This document shows, in pieces, positions 1-6,895 of a stretch of 38,425 bases of DNA. How positions within the stretch are numbered: the stretch's first letter is position 1; the number at the start of each line of letters is the position of its first letter. Below the pieces are notes generated by a model. That model searched no databases. It saw only the letters and a list, made by a program, of their open reading frames with translations, and was not told where the DNA came from. A program made the translations under genes and the position numbers. The stretch comes from an uncultured Oscillospiraceae bacterium. Its GTDB lineage: Bacteria > Bacillota > Clostridia > Oscillospirales > Acutalibacteraceae. The DNA lies in NCBI GenBank assembly GCA_900539855.1, contig UQDO01000016.1, positions 1 to 38,425 on the forward strand, given 5' to 3'.

Positions 1-240
1 AAAATGCTCTTTCCGCTGTACTGGCGGCTGATCTGCTTGCGCCGCGCAAGCTCCGCCTGAACTTTGTCGAACTCTTCCGGCGTAATGATCGGCTCATGGC
101 TGTGTTCCACATAATACTGCGGCACCTCGCCCTCATTGACCTTCCTCTTTTTTGTGAGGAAATCGACCGTGAAGCATTTCTGCGTAATAACTACGGCGTT
201 GATACAATTTAATTTTCCCTCTGCGTTTGAACCCACTGAG
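1..240 (-). pseudogene. Serine recombinase fragment (central region), runs off the left edge
   Basis: The minus strand reads without a stop from about 240 to the window edge and includes FTVDFLTKKRKVNEGEVPQ, then EHSHEPIITPEEFDKVQ and SRQYSGKS. These are hallmark stretches of the region between the recombinase domain and the zinc ribbon in large serine recombinases of Clostridia. No N-terminal catalytic domain lies upstream (higher coordinates); the frame is instead preceded by short TGGGTTCA repeats. A stretch near 300-395 in another minus frame (FGSNTIRS) could be a decayed piece of the same linker, but that is weak. What follows left of base 1 is unknown. I read it as a broken gene left by an integrative element; an intact C-terminus may exist outside the window. 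Confidence 0.7.
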
Positions 241-249
241 TTCATCAAC

Positions 250-265
250 GGGTTCATTTGAACCC
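250..265. repeat. Perfect palindrome GGGTTCATTTGAACCC
   Basis: A 16-base perfect palindrome. Its half-site TGAACCCAC recurs at 228-236, 259-267 and 1578-1586, and is inverted at 1500-1508. All copies lie within or at the ends of the recombinase/DUF4357 debris, so the motif is probably part of the inserted material or a recombination product. Confidence 0.6.
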
Positions 266-400
266 ACCCTGTAAAAACCGCAGAAACACGGCGTTTTCGG
301 CGCTTTTCAGAGGAATAGAGCCGAGCCAGGATGCCGTTGCAGAACGGATGGTGTTGCTGCCGAAGGTTTCATTTTTGCTCGGAATATCTATAAAAGGAAA

Positions 401-455
401 AAGTGTGACTATGATTTTACCCATAAAAAATGAGGGTATTTTCATAGTCACACTT
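401..455 (-). terminator. Long hairpin downstream of the recombinase fragment
   Basis: A 14-bp perfect stem (401-414 with 442-455) is followed by a symmetrical 3x3 internal loop, a 5-bp TACCC/GGGTA stem and an 11-base loop. It begins 17 bases beyond the stop of the minus-strand recombinase fragment and has T-rich flanks on both sides, consistent with a bidirectional intrinsic terminator. It could alternatively be an element end. Confidence 0.6.
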
Positions 456-471
456 GGTTTTTTCGAAGCAT

Positions 472-1020
472 TTATACTGTGATTTTTATGCCGGACTGAA
501 AGATGAATGTCAGCTTCCCGTTGGCGTTTACAACGACCCTGTCGAGCGTTTTTAGCATGAGCGGATAACTGAACTCGTTGATTTTTCCGATCTCATCAAT
601 CAGAAGACACATCTCTTCCGCACGGTATCGGACGAGGATGTCCTCGGCATTATCGACCGTTGACCGCAGCGTTGCCTGATAGCGGAGCTTCTTTGCCACG
701 ATGAGATTCCACGCTCGGCAAAATGCCTTCTGCGGCAGGTCAATCGAAATGCGGATATCTGTGCAGAGCATCGGTCTTTCCTTCGGCGGCTTACAGTAGC
801 GTTCTCTGTACGCTATCAGTTTCGCCGAGGCATTGTAGTTGAATGTAGCCTTGTGCGGTGGTGTATAGGTTTGCCCCGGCACTTCGACTGCCGATTGGGT
901 CTTGTGACTCATACAGCGGTATGCGGCAAGGGGCTTCTTATTGGTAGTCGTATAATGATAATAGTAGTAAGGCTTACCGCAAATTCCACAAAACAGTTTC
1001 CCTGTACGGTGATGAAAGAG
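472..1020 (-). pseudogene. Serine recombinase C-terminal fragment (zinc ribbon to stop)
   Basis: The minus frame opens with LFHHRTGKLFCGICGKPYY, a recombinase zinc-ribbon CxxC, and runs to a natural stop through a Cys-poor helical tail (residues such as RAWNLIVAKK and DNAEDILVRYRAEEM) that ends in KLTFIFQSGIKITV. This is the usual C-terminus of a large serine recombinase. The resolvase catalytic domain (about 150 residues with the active Ser) and the recombinase domain are absent. Near 1010-1030 the homology switches abruptly to a plus-strand DUF4357 protein, so the gene was cut by a rearrangement. The fragment at 1-240 may be part of the same or a sister recombinase, since such genes often occur in tandem. 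Confidence 0.7.
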
Positions 1021-1458
1021 TCCCAAGTTGCTGTAATGGAAGAATTCGTGGATAATGTAAAAATTCTCATCAACGCTTTGGGATATAAAGTTTTAGACCC
1101 ATTGCTGCAAATCGGTACTGATGCCGTCGCTGTCGATGATGAGGAATTATTCATTAACACGGGCAACACATCTGCTACTGGCATGGTGACCTCTGAGGGC
1201 TTTGTAGTTCTCAAGGGAGCCGTAGTGAATGAAAAGACATCAGCAAAATCGCTCAGTGCTGGAATGAAGAAACTTCGAGACAAGATTTTTGCAGATGGTA
1301 AGGTTGAAAATATGACCACTACGGAAGACATATTGTTCTCCAGCTCCTCCGCGGCTGCTGAATTCGTCCTTGGTTATAGCGCAAGCGGCCCTCGTACATG
1401 GAAGGCAAAGGATGGTCGTACACTTAAGGAAATTGAGGACAACGCTACAGCGGATTAA
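1021..1458 (+). pseudogene. DUF4357 domain, C-terminal piece of a GIY-YIG-type nuclease family protein
   Basis: The plus frame from about 1021 encodes MEEFVDNVKILINALGYKV, then TSEGFVVLKGAVV, then LFSSSSAAAEFVLGYSASG and a WKAKDGRTLKEIE tail ending at TAA. This matches the DUF4357 domain usually found at the C-terminus of GIY-YIG nuclease-like proteins. The N-terminal GIY-YIG catalytic part is missing. The open frame upstream of 1012 is only the antisense of the recombinase, and no ribosome binding site precedes the first ATG choices (1012, 1036). I therefore read it as a truncated 3' remnant joined back-to-back with the recombinase fragment. Expression as a stand-alone small protein is possible but unsupported. 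Confidence 0.65.
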
Positions 1459-1492
1459 ACCTTTTAATTATTCTATGAAAAATTAAAAGGTT
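1458..1492 (+). terminator. AT-rich hairpin after the DUF4357 remnant
   Basis: AACCTTTTAATT (1458-1469) pairs with AATTAAAAGGTT (1481-1492), starting at the stop codon of the DUF4357 remnant. The stem is weak, and the T-run lies inside it rather than after it, so terminator function is uncertain. The AATTAAAAGGT half recurs at 1631-1641 next to the tRNA terminator. Confidence 0.35.
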
Positions 1493-1551
1493 CGGCAGAG
1501 TGGGTTCACTTTTTCCGGCGGCAGCGTTTGCCAGAAACTCCATAAACGAAA

Positions 1552-1599
1552 AAAAGCGAGGTCGGCAGGTTCACATTTGAACCCACTAACCTCGCTTTT
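1552..1599. terminator. Hairpin AAAAGCGAGGT...ACCTCGCTTTT
   Basis: An 11-bp perfect stem (1552-1562 with 1589-1599) has A-rich and T-rich ends, so it would work as an intrinsic terminator in either direction. Its loop carries a second nested stem, GGTTCA/TGAACC, which is another copy of the repeat found at 228-267. It sits in the non-coding gap between the DUF4357 remnant and tRNA-Ser. Confidence 0.5.
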
Positions 1600-1635
1600 G
1601 GCTTTATATCAAGGGATTTTCATATGGAATAATTA

Positions 1636-1676
1636 AAAGGTACGGTAGCAATTTGTATCATTGCTACCGTACCTTT
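1636..1676 (-). terminator. Intrinsic terminator of tRNA-Ser
   Basis: A 17-bp perfect stem (1636-1652 with 1660-1676) has a 7-base loop. It lies directly beyond the CCA end of the minus-strand tRNA-Ser and ends in a TTTTAATT tract on the minus strand. Confidence 0.85.
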
Positions 1677-1677
1677 G

Positions 1678-1769
1678 TGGCGGAGAGAAGGGGATTCGAA
1701 CCCCTGAGACGCTTTTAACGCCTACACGATTTCCAATCGTGCGCTTTAGACCAACTCAGCCATCTCTCC
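1678..1769 (-). tRNA. tRNA-Ser (anticodon GGA)
   Basis: The minus strand gives a class II tRNA: acceptor GGAGAGA paired with TCTCTCC, a D-arm TGGCTGAGTTGGTCTAAAG, the anticodon loop TTGGAAA with anticodon GGA (reads UCC/UCU), a long variable arm around GGCGTTAAAAGCGTC, the T-arm GGGGTTCGAATCCCC, discriminator G and an encoded CCA. Mobile-element debris lies just past its 3' side, as is common for tRNA-associated integration, but no duplicated tRNA 3' end is visible in this window. Confidence 0.96.
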
Positions 1770-1853
1770 ACAGCCTACCAAAGTATTATAACGGCAGACA
1801 TATGAAAAATCAAGTGTTTTTTTAAAATTATAATGTTTTTGTTGTTTCCCCGG

Positions 1854-3221
1854 TCAGGACGCCGATTTCGTTATAACACCGTCGGCATCAATACTTACTC
1901 CCTTTGACAGCGAACGCATGAATTCAAGCACCCTGTCCTTTTCGGCGCCGGAAACGGTATCGACAAAGCAGTCCTTTTGTATGCCGGGGATGAATCTGTA
2001 TGACGGAGTGCCGTCTGACGCTACCGTCAGTTCCAAAATGCCGGTATCCATTGTCTTGGCATTGAAAAGGAAATTGCCGAGATTATAAATAATGGGTACA
2101 TCACCGTAAAACTCTATCCCCTGGAGCAGGTGTGCGTGTGCACCTATTACAATATCAGCTCCCGAGTCTATAAACGCTGCGCCCATTTCATAAAGCCCTT
2201 CCTCAATGCGGTGTGAGCCCTCGGCACCCCAATGCACATAGGCTATGTTAAAGTCACATTCCTCCTCCGCCTGCTTTATGACCTCGCAGTATTCCTCCGG
2301 CTCGTATGTCCACATAACTCCCGAGGTTTCGTCTGTTGCCTGCGGCGTTTTGACATTCTTTTCCGCACGGGTTGCGGCGGTGAAGGCGAATTTCCTGCCG
2401 TTTACCACAAAGTAAAACGGCTTTTTCGCTTCGCTTATGTCGGCTCCGCCGCCGATATACGGCAGATCGGCTTTTTGCAGAGTGTCAAGTGTATCGGAAA
2501 ATGCCTCCGGTCCGAAATCATACGCATGGTTGTTGGCAAGCGAAACTATATCGGCGCCAAGTTCCTTCATAAGCTCCACCCTCGATGGGTCGGCGCGGAA
2601 GGTAAAGGCTTTGCCGCTGAGCGCTTTGCCGCGTGTGCTGTATGTAAACTCATTGTTTACAAGTGTGATATCAGAGCTTTTCAGAAGATCAAGCACGCTG
2701 TCCGACATAACGCCGGAAAGACCATTGCCCCTGCTGTCAAGCGCTTTTGCTATATACCAGTTATCGGCAAACGATATGTCGCCGGTCACCCGTATGACCG
2801 TGCTGTCAGAGGATGCTGTCATAAATTTTATATCCGGACGGTATCCGGCACTGTTTTTGTCTGCTGCGCCCGTGTATATATCGTAAAGTACGTTTATTGT
2901 ATTTCCCGTGGCTGTATGCCACACCTCGGCAGTGTATCTGCCGCTTTCGAGACTGTCCGCCACCGAACTTAGCGCATCGCTGCCGTATGTGTCGGCGACC
3001 CAATGCAGAAAGCGATCGTCCGCCACCGTAGCCGACCTCGCGTCCATCTTTTCTTTCAGCGACAGTATACCGCTTACAAGACCGTTTACCTTCTCGGCGG
3101 TGCTTTGCTCAGCCTGTGAGGGTGGGACATCGACCGGTATATAGTTTGTTTGTTTGCAGGCGGCACATGCTGCAATCAAAACCGCAAGTACAAGCGATAG
3201 TGCCGTTTTCTTAAGCGTCAT
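1854..3221 (-). CDS. CapA-like metallophosphatase-fold lipoprotein
   Basis: About 455 residues. An N-terminal signal peptide with lipobox IAAC (Cys19 from the chosen start) makes it a probable membrane-anchored lipoprotein. After a roughly 130-residue linker comes the CapA/PgsA fold: VNNEFTYS, SLANNHAYDFG, YVHWGAEGSH, GAHAHLLQGIE and NLGNFLFN hold the Asn/His metal-binding positions of the calcineurin-like family. CapA relatives take part in poly-gamma-glutamate or other surface polymer export; the substrate here is unknown, and no capB/capC partners are nearby. Start: an upstream in-frame ATG at 3230 abuts the AAGGA at 3231-3235, whereas the ATG at 3221 has a 9-base spacing, so 3221 is preferred. 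It diverges from the HD-domain gene. Confidence 0.85.
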   Translation of the reverse strand: MTLKKTALSLVLAVLIAACAACKQTNYIPVDVPPSQAEQSTAEKVNGLVSGILSLKEKMDARSATVADDRFLHWVADTYGSDALSSVADSLESGRYTAEVWHTATGNTINVLYDIYTGAADKNSAGYRPDIKFMTASSDSTVIRVTGDISFADNWYIAKALDSRGNGLSGVMSDSVLDLLKSSDITLVNNEFTYSTRGKALSGKAFTFRADPSRVELMKELGADIVSLANNHAYDFGPEAFSDTLDTLQKADLPYIGGGADISEAKKPFYFVVNGRKFAFTAATRAEKNVKTPQATDETSGVMWTYEPEEYCEVIKQAEEECDFNIAYVHWGAEGSHRIEEGLYEMGAAFIDSGADIVIGAHAHLLQGIEFYGDVPIIYNLGNFLFNAKTMDTGILELTVASDGTPSYRFIPGIQKDCFVDTVSGAEKDRVLEFMRSLSKGVSIDADGVITKSAS

Positions 3222-3248
3222 CCGATACATTCCTTCGTTTTTTGTTTT

Positions 3249-3277
3249 ATTTTATACCATTACCGGGAAAAATGCAA
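3249..3277 (-). promoter_or_regulatory. Promoter of the CapA-like gene
   Basis: On the minus strand, TTGCAT (3272-3277), a 17-base spacer and TAAAAT (3249-3254), 28 bases upstream of the chosen start. Confidence 0.5.
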
Positions 3278-3296
3278 TAAAAAACAAAGTGCGGCG

Positions 3297-3326
3297 TTGA
3301 CAAAGACGTCTTTGCGGTTGTATTAT
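3297..3326 (+). promoter_or_regulatory. Promoter of the HD-domain gene with a palindromic operator candidate
   Basis: TTGACA (3297-3302), an 18-base spacer and TATTAT (3321-3326). A perfect 14-base palindrome, CAAAGACGTCTTTG (3301-3314), overlaps the -35 and fills much of the spacer, a typical place for a repressor site. No cognate regulator is adjacent. Confidence 0.6.
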
Positions 3327-3350
3327 CATTATATAAAAGGAGGCTCGGAT

Positions 3351-5009
3351 ATGGCAGAAAACACCGCATATATGGAATTTGCCGCTCACGCGGACAGGTT
3401 TGTCAGACGAATGATGCAGGGATATAAGCCTGCCGGATACCGCGAAATAAAGGTGATACATGATCCCGTGTGGGGTACGATGAAGTTTTACCCGTGGGAG
3501 CTTACCGTGCTTGATTCTCCGCTTTTGCAGCGCCTTCGCAACATAAATCAGCTTGGTCTTGCGGTTTATACTTATCCGTCGGCTCACCACTCAAGGTTTG
3601 AACACACGCTGGGCGTCACATCGCTTGTTACAAGAATGGTAGACAGCGTGAACGACGCCGCTCCCCATGATGGCAACGGGGATTGCGTTATCAGCCGTGA
3701 CGATCTTTATAAACTAAGAATGGCGGCTATACTGCATGATGTGGGGCACTGCTTTTTCTCGCATCTCTCCGAGAGGATGTACGGCAATACCGCCGAATTT
3801 GAGGCGCTGAAAAGCTCGTCGCCGGTATTCGGCTCGGCGCAGCCGCACGAAATACTTGGGTATGTTATAATCAATACACATGCATTCAAAGAGTTTTTTA
3901 GGACCAATGTTGAGTTTCCGTCAGGTGATATCGACGACGCCTTTTTTGAGGATATGGGCAGGATGATAGTCGGAGCGCCAATAGAAACGGTATATGAAAG
4001 AAACGGGAAAAGCATAAGGAAATACTATCTTACCGAAATGATAAACGGTCAGTTTGATGCGGATTCTCTTGACTACCTCCGCCGTGACAGCTACATAACA
4101 GGTCTGTCACTGACCTATCATATCGACCGCTTCCTTTATAAGATCAAAATAGTAGACCGTGATGAGCCGTGCGGCGGTACGGTCGTTACAGGCAGACACC
4201 TTACCGTGTCGATGTCAGGTGTTTCGACCGTTGAGGAAATGATATTCGGCAAGCAGATGCTCACCCGGTACATATATCAGCACCAGAAGGTTCTGGCTGC
4301 CGACGCACTTGTCTATGATATAGTAAACGGACTGCGTGCCAACGGCAAGCTGCAGCACCCTTGTGATTTTTTATATCTTTGCGATGATGATATCTATAAG
4401 ATATATAATGAAAGCGGCGACGGAGATTTTGAGGTTCCGGCGGCAAAATTTCCGATACACAGCGACTCGAAAAAGACGATAGCCGATGTTGTCAAACAGA
4501 TAAAGACACGCGAATTGCCTAAAAAGGCTTTGGTTATAAATATGGCAAATATAGCGTCGGTAGAAGGACATGAGCCTACCCTTGATTCGGCGTACAAATT
4601 TTTATGCGATGTTGCCGCCGGCGGCGGATTCCGCAGCGAGATACGCGATAAAGCGCGCGAAATATGCGAAAGTATAGGTCTTTGCAAGGACGACATCGAC
4701 CTGTTCGATATTTTCTATTCGTTCCCCAAGCCTACGACTGCCAAAAATTACACCGATGTATTTGTAGCCACACCTGACGGCAAGTTTGTTGAGCTGTCGC
4801 GTGTCGCTGATCTGAACGATTGGGCAAATGAGTTTTCCGGCCGCGCATGGAACGCCTATGTTTTTTCAGCCGGTCACATGCTGCCGGTGGTCAGCCTTGC
4901 GGCTAAGCAGGTGCTTGAAAGCCGCGGTATAAAGTTTTATGATGATCGCGTTTTCAGCGGACTCAAGCATTATAAGGAAATAGAAAAGCTGCAAAAGGGT
5001 ACGGTGTAA
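3351..5009 (+). CDS. HD-domain phosphohydrolase (SAMHD1/dGTPase-like)
   Basis: 552 residues. Start chosen at 3351 because AAAGGAGG lies 7 bases upstream; earlier in-frame ATGs have no such site. The metal-binding HD signature is visible: RLRNINQLG (61-69), HHSRFEHTLGV with His85, ILHDVGHCFFSHLSE with His129-Asp130, and the later Asp in QFDADSLDYLRRDS (236-241). The spacing and the DxDxxDY motif resemble the SAMHD1/YpbG branch of HD proteins, many of which hydrolyse dNTPs or other nucleotides; the substrate cannot be assigned here. Residues 300-552 form a C-terminal half without recognised motifs. No transmembrane segments, so probably cytosolic. It is monocistronic, with its own promoter and a terminator 5 bases after the stop. 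Confidence 0.85.
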   Translation: MAENTAYMEFAAHADRFVRRMMQGYKPAGYREIKVIHDPVWGTMKFYPWELTVLDSPLLQRLRNINQLGLAVYTYPSAHHSRFEHTLGVTSLVTRMVDSVNDAAPHDGNGDCVISRDDLYKLRMAAILHDVGHCFFSHLSERMYGNTAEFEALKSSSPVFGSAQPHEILGYVIINTHAFKEFFRTNVEFPSGDIDDAFFEDMGRMIVGAPIETVYERNGKSIRKYYLTEMINGQFDADSLDYLRRDSYITGLSLTYHIDRFLYKIKIVDRDEPCGGTVVTGRHLTVSMSGVSTVEEMIFGKQMLTRYIYQHQKVLAADALVYDIVNGLRANGKLQHPCDFLYLCDDDIYKIYNESGDGDFEVPAAKFPIHSDSKKTIADVVKQIKTRELPKKALVINMANIASVEGHEPTLDSAYKFLCDVAAGGGFRSEIRDKAREICESIGLCKDDIDLFDIFYSFPKPTTAKNYTDVFVATPDGKFVELSRVADLNDWANEFSGRAWNAYVFSAGHMLPVVSLAAKQVLESRGIKFYDDRVFSGLKHYKEIEKLQKGTV

Positions 5010-5013
5010 ATAC

Positions 5014-5048
5014 AACGTCAGACGGCAGACACTCTGCCGTCTGACGTT
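5014..5048 (+). terminator. Terminator of the HD-domain gene
   Basis: A 16-bp perfect stem (5014-5029 with 5033-5048) and CAC loop begin 4 bases after the stop codon. The downstream T-tract is weak (ATCGTTATATA). Confidence 0.7.
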
Positions 5049-5076
5049 ATCGTTATATAATATGGGCGTAAAAAAC

Positions 5077-5353
5077 GGCAGGAGCACTGCTCCTGCCTGA
5101 GCGTGTCGAAAAAGTCGACACGCTTTTGGACGGGAATGCCGCTCGCTCGAAAATCAAAGATTTTCGGACTGCGCTCTATCCCCGCCAATACCACCCCAGT
5201 GTCCTTGAAAAACCGCTATATTCTGCGGTTTTTCGCTTACAAGGTGTTTTTCCGCCGCGCATGTCAGCGGAAAAACAGAAAATGCAGCATAACCGACGAA
5301 AGAGTAGACTTTGAGGTTTATCAACAGACTGCGGCAGGAGCACTGCTCCTGCC
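5077..5353. repeat. Hairpin-dense non-coding element bounded by two identical palindromes
   Basis: This gene-free stretch is bracketed by two identical 21-base hairpins (GGCAGGAGCA-C-TGCTCCTGCC) at 5077-5097 and 5333-5353. Between them lie at least four more stem-loops: GCGTGTCGA/TCGACACGC (5101-5123), CGAAAATC/GATTTTCG (5148-5166), AAAAACCGC/GCGGTTTTT (near 5208-5233) and GTTTTTCCGC/GCGGAAAAAC (near 5247-5277). Short open frames across it look spurious: there is no ribosome binding site and the composition follows the hairpins. It looks like a non-autonomous repeat or composite terminator array. I cannot test its copy number elsewhere. Confidence 0.55.
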
Positions 5354-5385
5354 TTACATATAATACGAATATCAAAACCTGCTTG

Positions 5386-5976
5386 TCATTCCACCGGCTT
5401 TGTGTCGTCATAATCGACCGATGCGGCTTCCTTCATATACTTTTTCGCGCACGACGACACCCAGAGGGTCGAAAACAGGTCGGTAAGACCGCTGTAAATA
5501 AGACCTGCACCGATGAGAATGGTTATAACGGTAGCCGACTCAAACGAATATACAACCATTACCGTGCCGAAAACAATGTTGATGGCAGCAAGTATCATAA
5601 CGGTCAGCCAGCCGGATATCTTAAGGCGCAGCAGATCAAACGAGTTTTGCAGCTTTTTTACACCGCTGACAAGTATCAGTATGCCGAGAAACAGCGGTAT
5701 CAGCGAAATAATTAAATTGCGTTTTGCCAGAACGATTATGCCGAGTATCAGCGTGGCGACGGCAAACACGAGCGAGTTGCCGTATATCGTGTTTTCGGCG
5801 CTCTGCCTGAAATAGTTGTAAAATTCGAGTATCGATATGACGAACATCCCTGCCGCCAATACATATGTTATCATCTCGTTGACCGCTTCTGGGAATATGA
5901 CAAGTATGATGCCGAGAGCTGTGCACATGACCGATGTTGCTATCATGTCCCATTTTATCTTTTTGAGTGATTCCAT
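5386..5976 (-). CDS. DUF308 (HdeD-type) integral membrane protein
   Basis: 196 residues with about six hydrophobic segments in three hairpin-like pairs (around residues 12-30, 36-55, 65-82, 88-106, 118-138 and 144-163). Each pair has the short polar turns and repeated (I/L)xxGxxxL(I/V)xG pattern typical of the DUF308/HdeD family (for example LGIIVLAKR and FLGILILVSGVKKL). The tail is hydrophilic and acidic (DYDDTKPVE). Members are small membrane proteins of mostly unknown function; E. coli HdeD is linked to acid resistance, which should not be transferred here. GAAAGGAAG lies about 9 bases before the ATG. Transcribed alone; its 3' side faces the hairpin array. Confidence 0.8.
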   Translation of the reverse strand: MESLKKIKWDMIATSVMCTALGIILVIFPEAVNEMITYVLAAGMFVISILEFYNYFRQSAENTIYGNSLVFAVATLILGIIVLAKRNLIISLIPLFLGILILVSGVKKLQNSFDLLRLKISGWLTVMILAAINIVFGTVMVVYSFESATVITILIGAGLIYSGLTDLFSTLWVSSCAKKYMKEAASVDYDDTKPVE

Positions 5977-6009
5977 TTTCGGTTACTTCCTTTCATGCCT
6001 TTTAGCTAA

Positions 6010-6038
6010 AGTTTACAACCGTTTTTTCCGTTTGTCAA
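6010..6038 (-). promoter_or_regulatory. Promoter of the DUF308 gene
   Basis: On the minus strand, TTGACA (6033-6038), a 17-base spacer and TAAACT (6010-6015), 34 bases before the start codon. Confidence 0.65.
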
Positions 6039-6131
6039 TATTTTACCGCCGTGCAGCGGCAATATCCGCCGCCTGCTTTCCAAAAATTCGTTATTTTTTT
6101 GACGAAATTAAAAACAATTTGATTTGAGGTC

Positions 6132-6160
6132 TTGTCTTTTTATAAATGATTGTATATAAT
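6132..6160 (+). promoter_or_regulatory. Promoter of the scaffold/GGGtGRT operon
   Basis: TTGTCT (6132-6137), a 17-base spacer and consensus TATAAT (6155-6160), followed by a short leader and the AAAGGAG ribosome binding site. Confidence 0.7.
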
Positions 6161-6187
6161 AGTGTTGCAAAAGAAAGGAGTTTACAT

Positions 6188-6880
6188 ATGAATTATTCTC
6201 TTGAAGTTCAAAACATGTGTACTGTAGCCAAGGGTCCGCACCACGGTCCGGCTCCTATTCCGGAAGAAGGAAAATGGATACAGGCAAAAGAAATCAAAGA
6301 CATTTCAGGCTATACCCACGGTGTGGGCTGGTGTGCACCTCAGCAGGGCGCCTGCAAGCTGTCGCTCAACGTTAAGGACGGCGTTATCGAGGAAGCTCTC
6401 GTTGAGACCGTCGGATGTTCCGGCATGACCCATTCGGCAGCTATGGCAGCAGAAATACTCCCCGGCAAGACCGTGCTCGAAGCACTCAATACCGACCTTG
6501 TCTGTGACGCTATCAATACCGCAATGCGCGAGCTCTTTTTGCAGATCGTTTACGGACGTTCACAGTCAGCCTTCTCTGAGGGCGGTCTGGTAGTCGGCGC
6601 AGGTATGGAGGATCTCGGTAAGGGCGAGCGCTCAATGGTGGGTACCATGTACGGCACCAAGGCAAAGGGCGTAAGATACCTTGAAATGACCGAGGGCTAC
6701 TGCACAAGAATGGCTCTTGATGAGGACGGACAGGTCATAGGCTACGAATTCGTTTCGCTCGGCAAAATGACCGACCTTATCAAGAAGGGCGTTGAGCCTA
6801 ACGAAGCATATAAGCAGTCGATGGGTACATACGGCAGATTTGACGAAGCCGCTAAATACATCGATCCGCGTAAGGAATAA
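6188..6880 (+). CDS. NifU-like iron-sulfur cluster assembly scaffold protein
   Basis: 230 residues. Start at 6188 (AAAGGAG, 7-base spacing) rather than the longer frame from 6146. The segment VETVGCSGMTHSAAMAAEILPGKTVLEAL (72-100, with Cys77) aligns in pattern with the NifU/IscU GCxxxxASxSxxxxxxxGKT block. Further cysteines at 11, 49, 56, 106 and 172 include GWCAPQQGAC, giving enough ligands for a cluster. It is clearly longer than the classic IscU/NifU N-domain (about 130 residues) and has a distinct C-terminal half. It is followed 15 bases later by the GGGtGRT protein, with which this family is regularly paired as I recall. Probable role: Fe-S cluster carrier or maturation for its partner; not experimentally defined to my knowledge. 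Confidence 0.8.
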   Translation: MNYSLEVQNMCTVAKGPHHGPAPIPEEGKWIQAKEIKDISGYTHGVGWCAPQQGACKLSLNVKDGVIEEALVETVGCSGMTHSAAMAAEILPGKTVLEALNTDLVCDAINTAMRELFLQIVYGRSQSAFSEGGLVVGAGMEDLGKGERSMVGTMYGTKAKGVRYLEMTEGYCTRMALDEDGQVIGYEFVSLGKMTDLIKKGVEPNEAYKQSMGTYGRFDEAAKYIDPRKE

Positions 6881-6895
6881 GGAGGCGCGCTTGAA

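Noticed and set aside
853..1011. The upstream part of the open frame that leads into DUF4357
   Set aside because: It is the antisense of the recombinase zinc-ribbon fragment; family similarity begins only at about 1021.
2232..2972. A 246-codon plus-strand frame inside the CapA-like gene
   Set aside because: It is antisense to a well-supported family gene, with no ribosome binding site and a Cys/Arg-rich nonsense-like composition.
5103..5411. Several short frames across the hairpin element (for example KSTRFWTGMPLARKSK...)
   Set aside because: They overlap stem-loops on both strands and lack ribosome binding sites; the frames are by-products of the palindromes.
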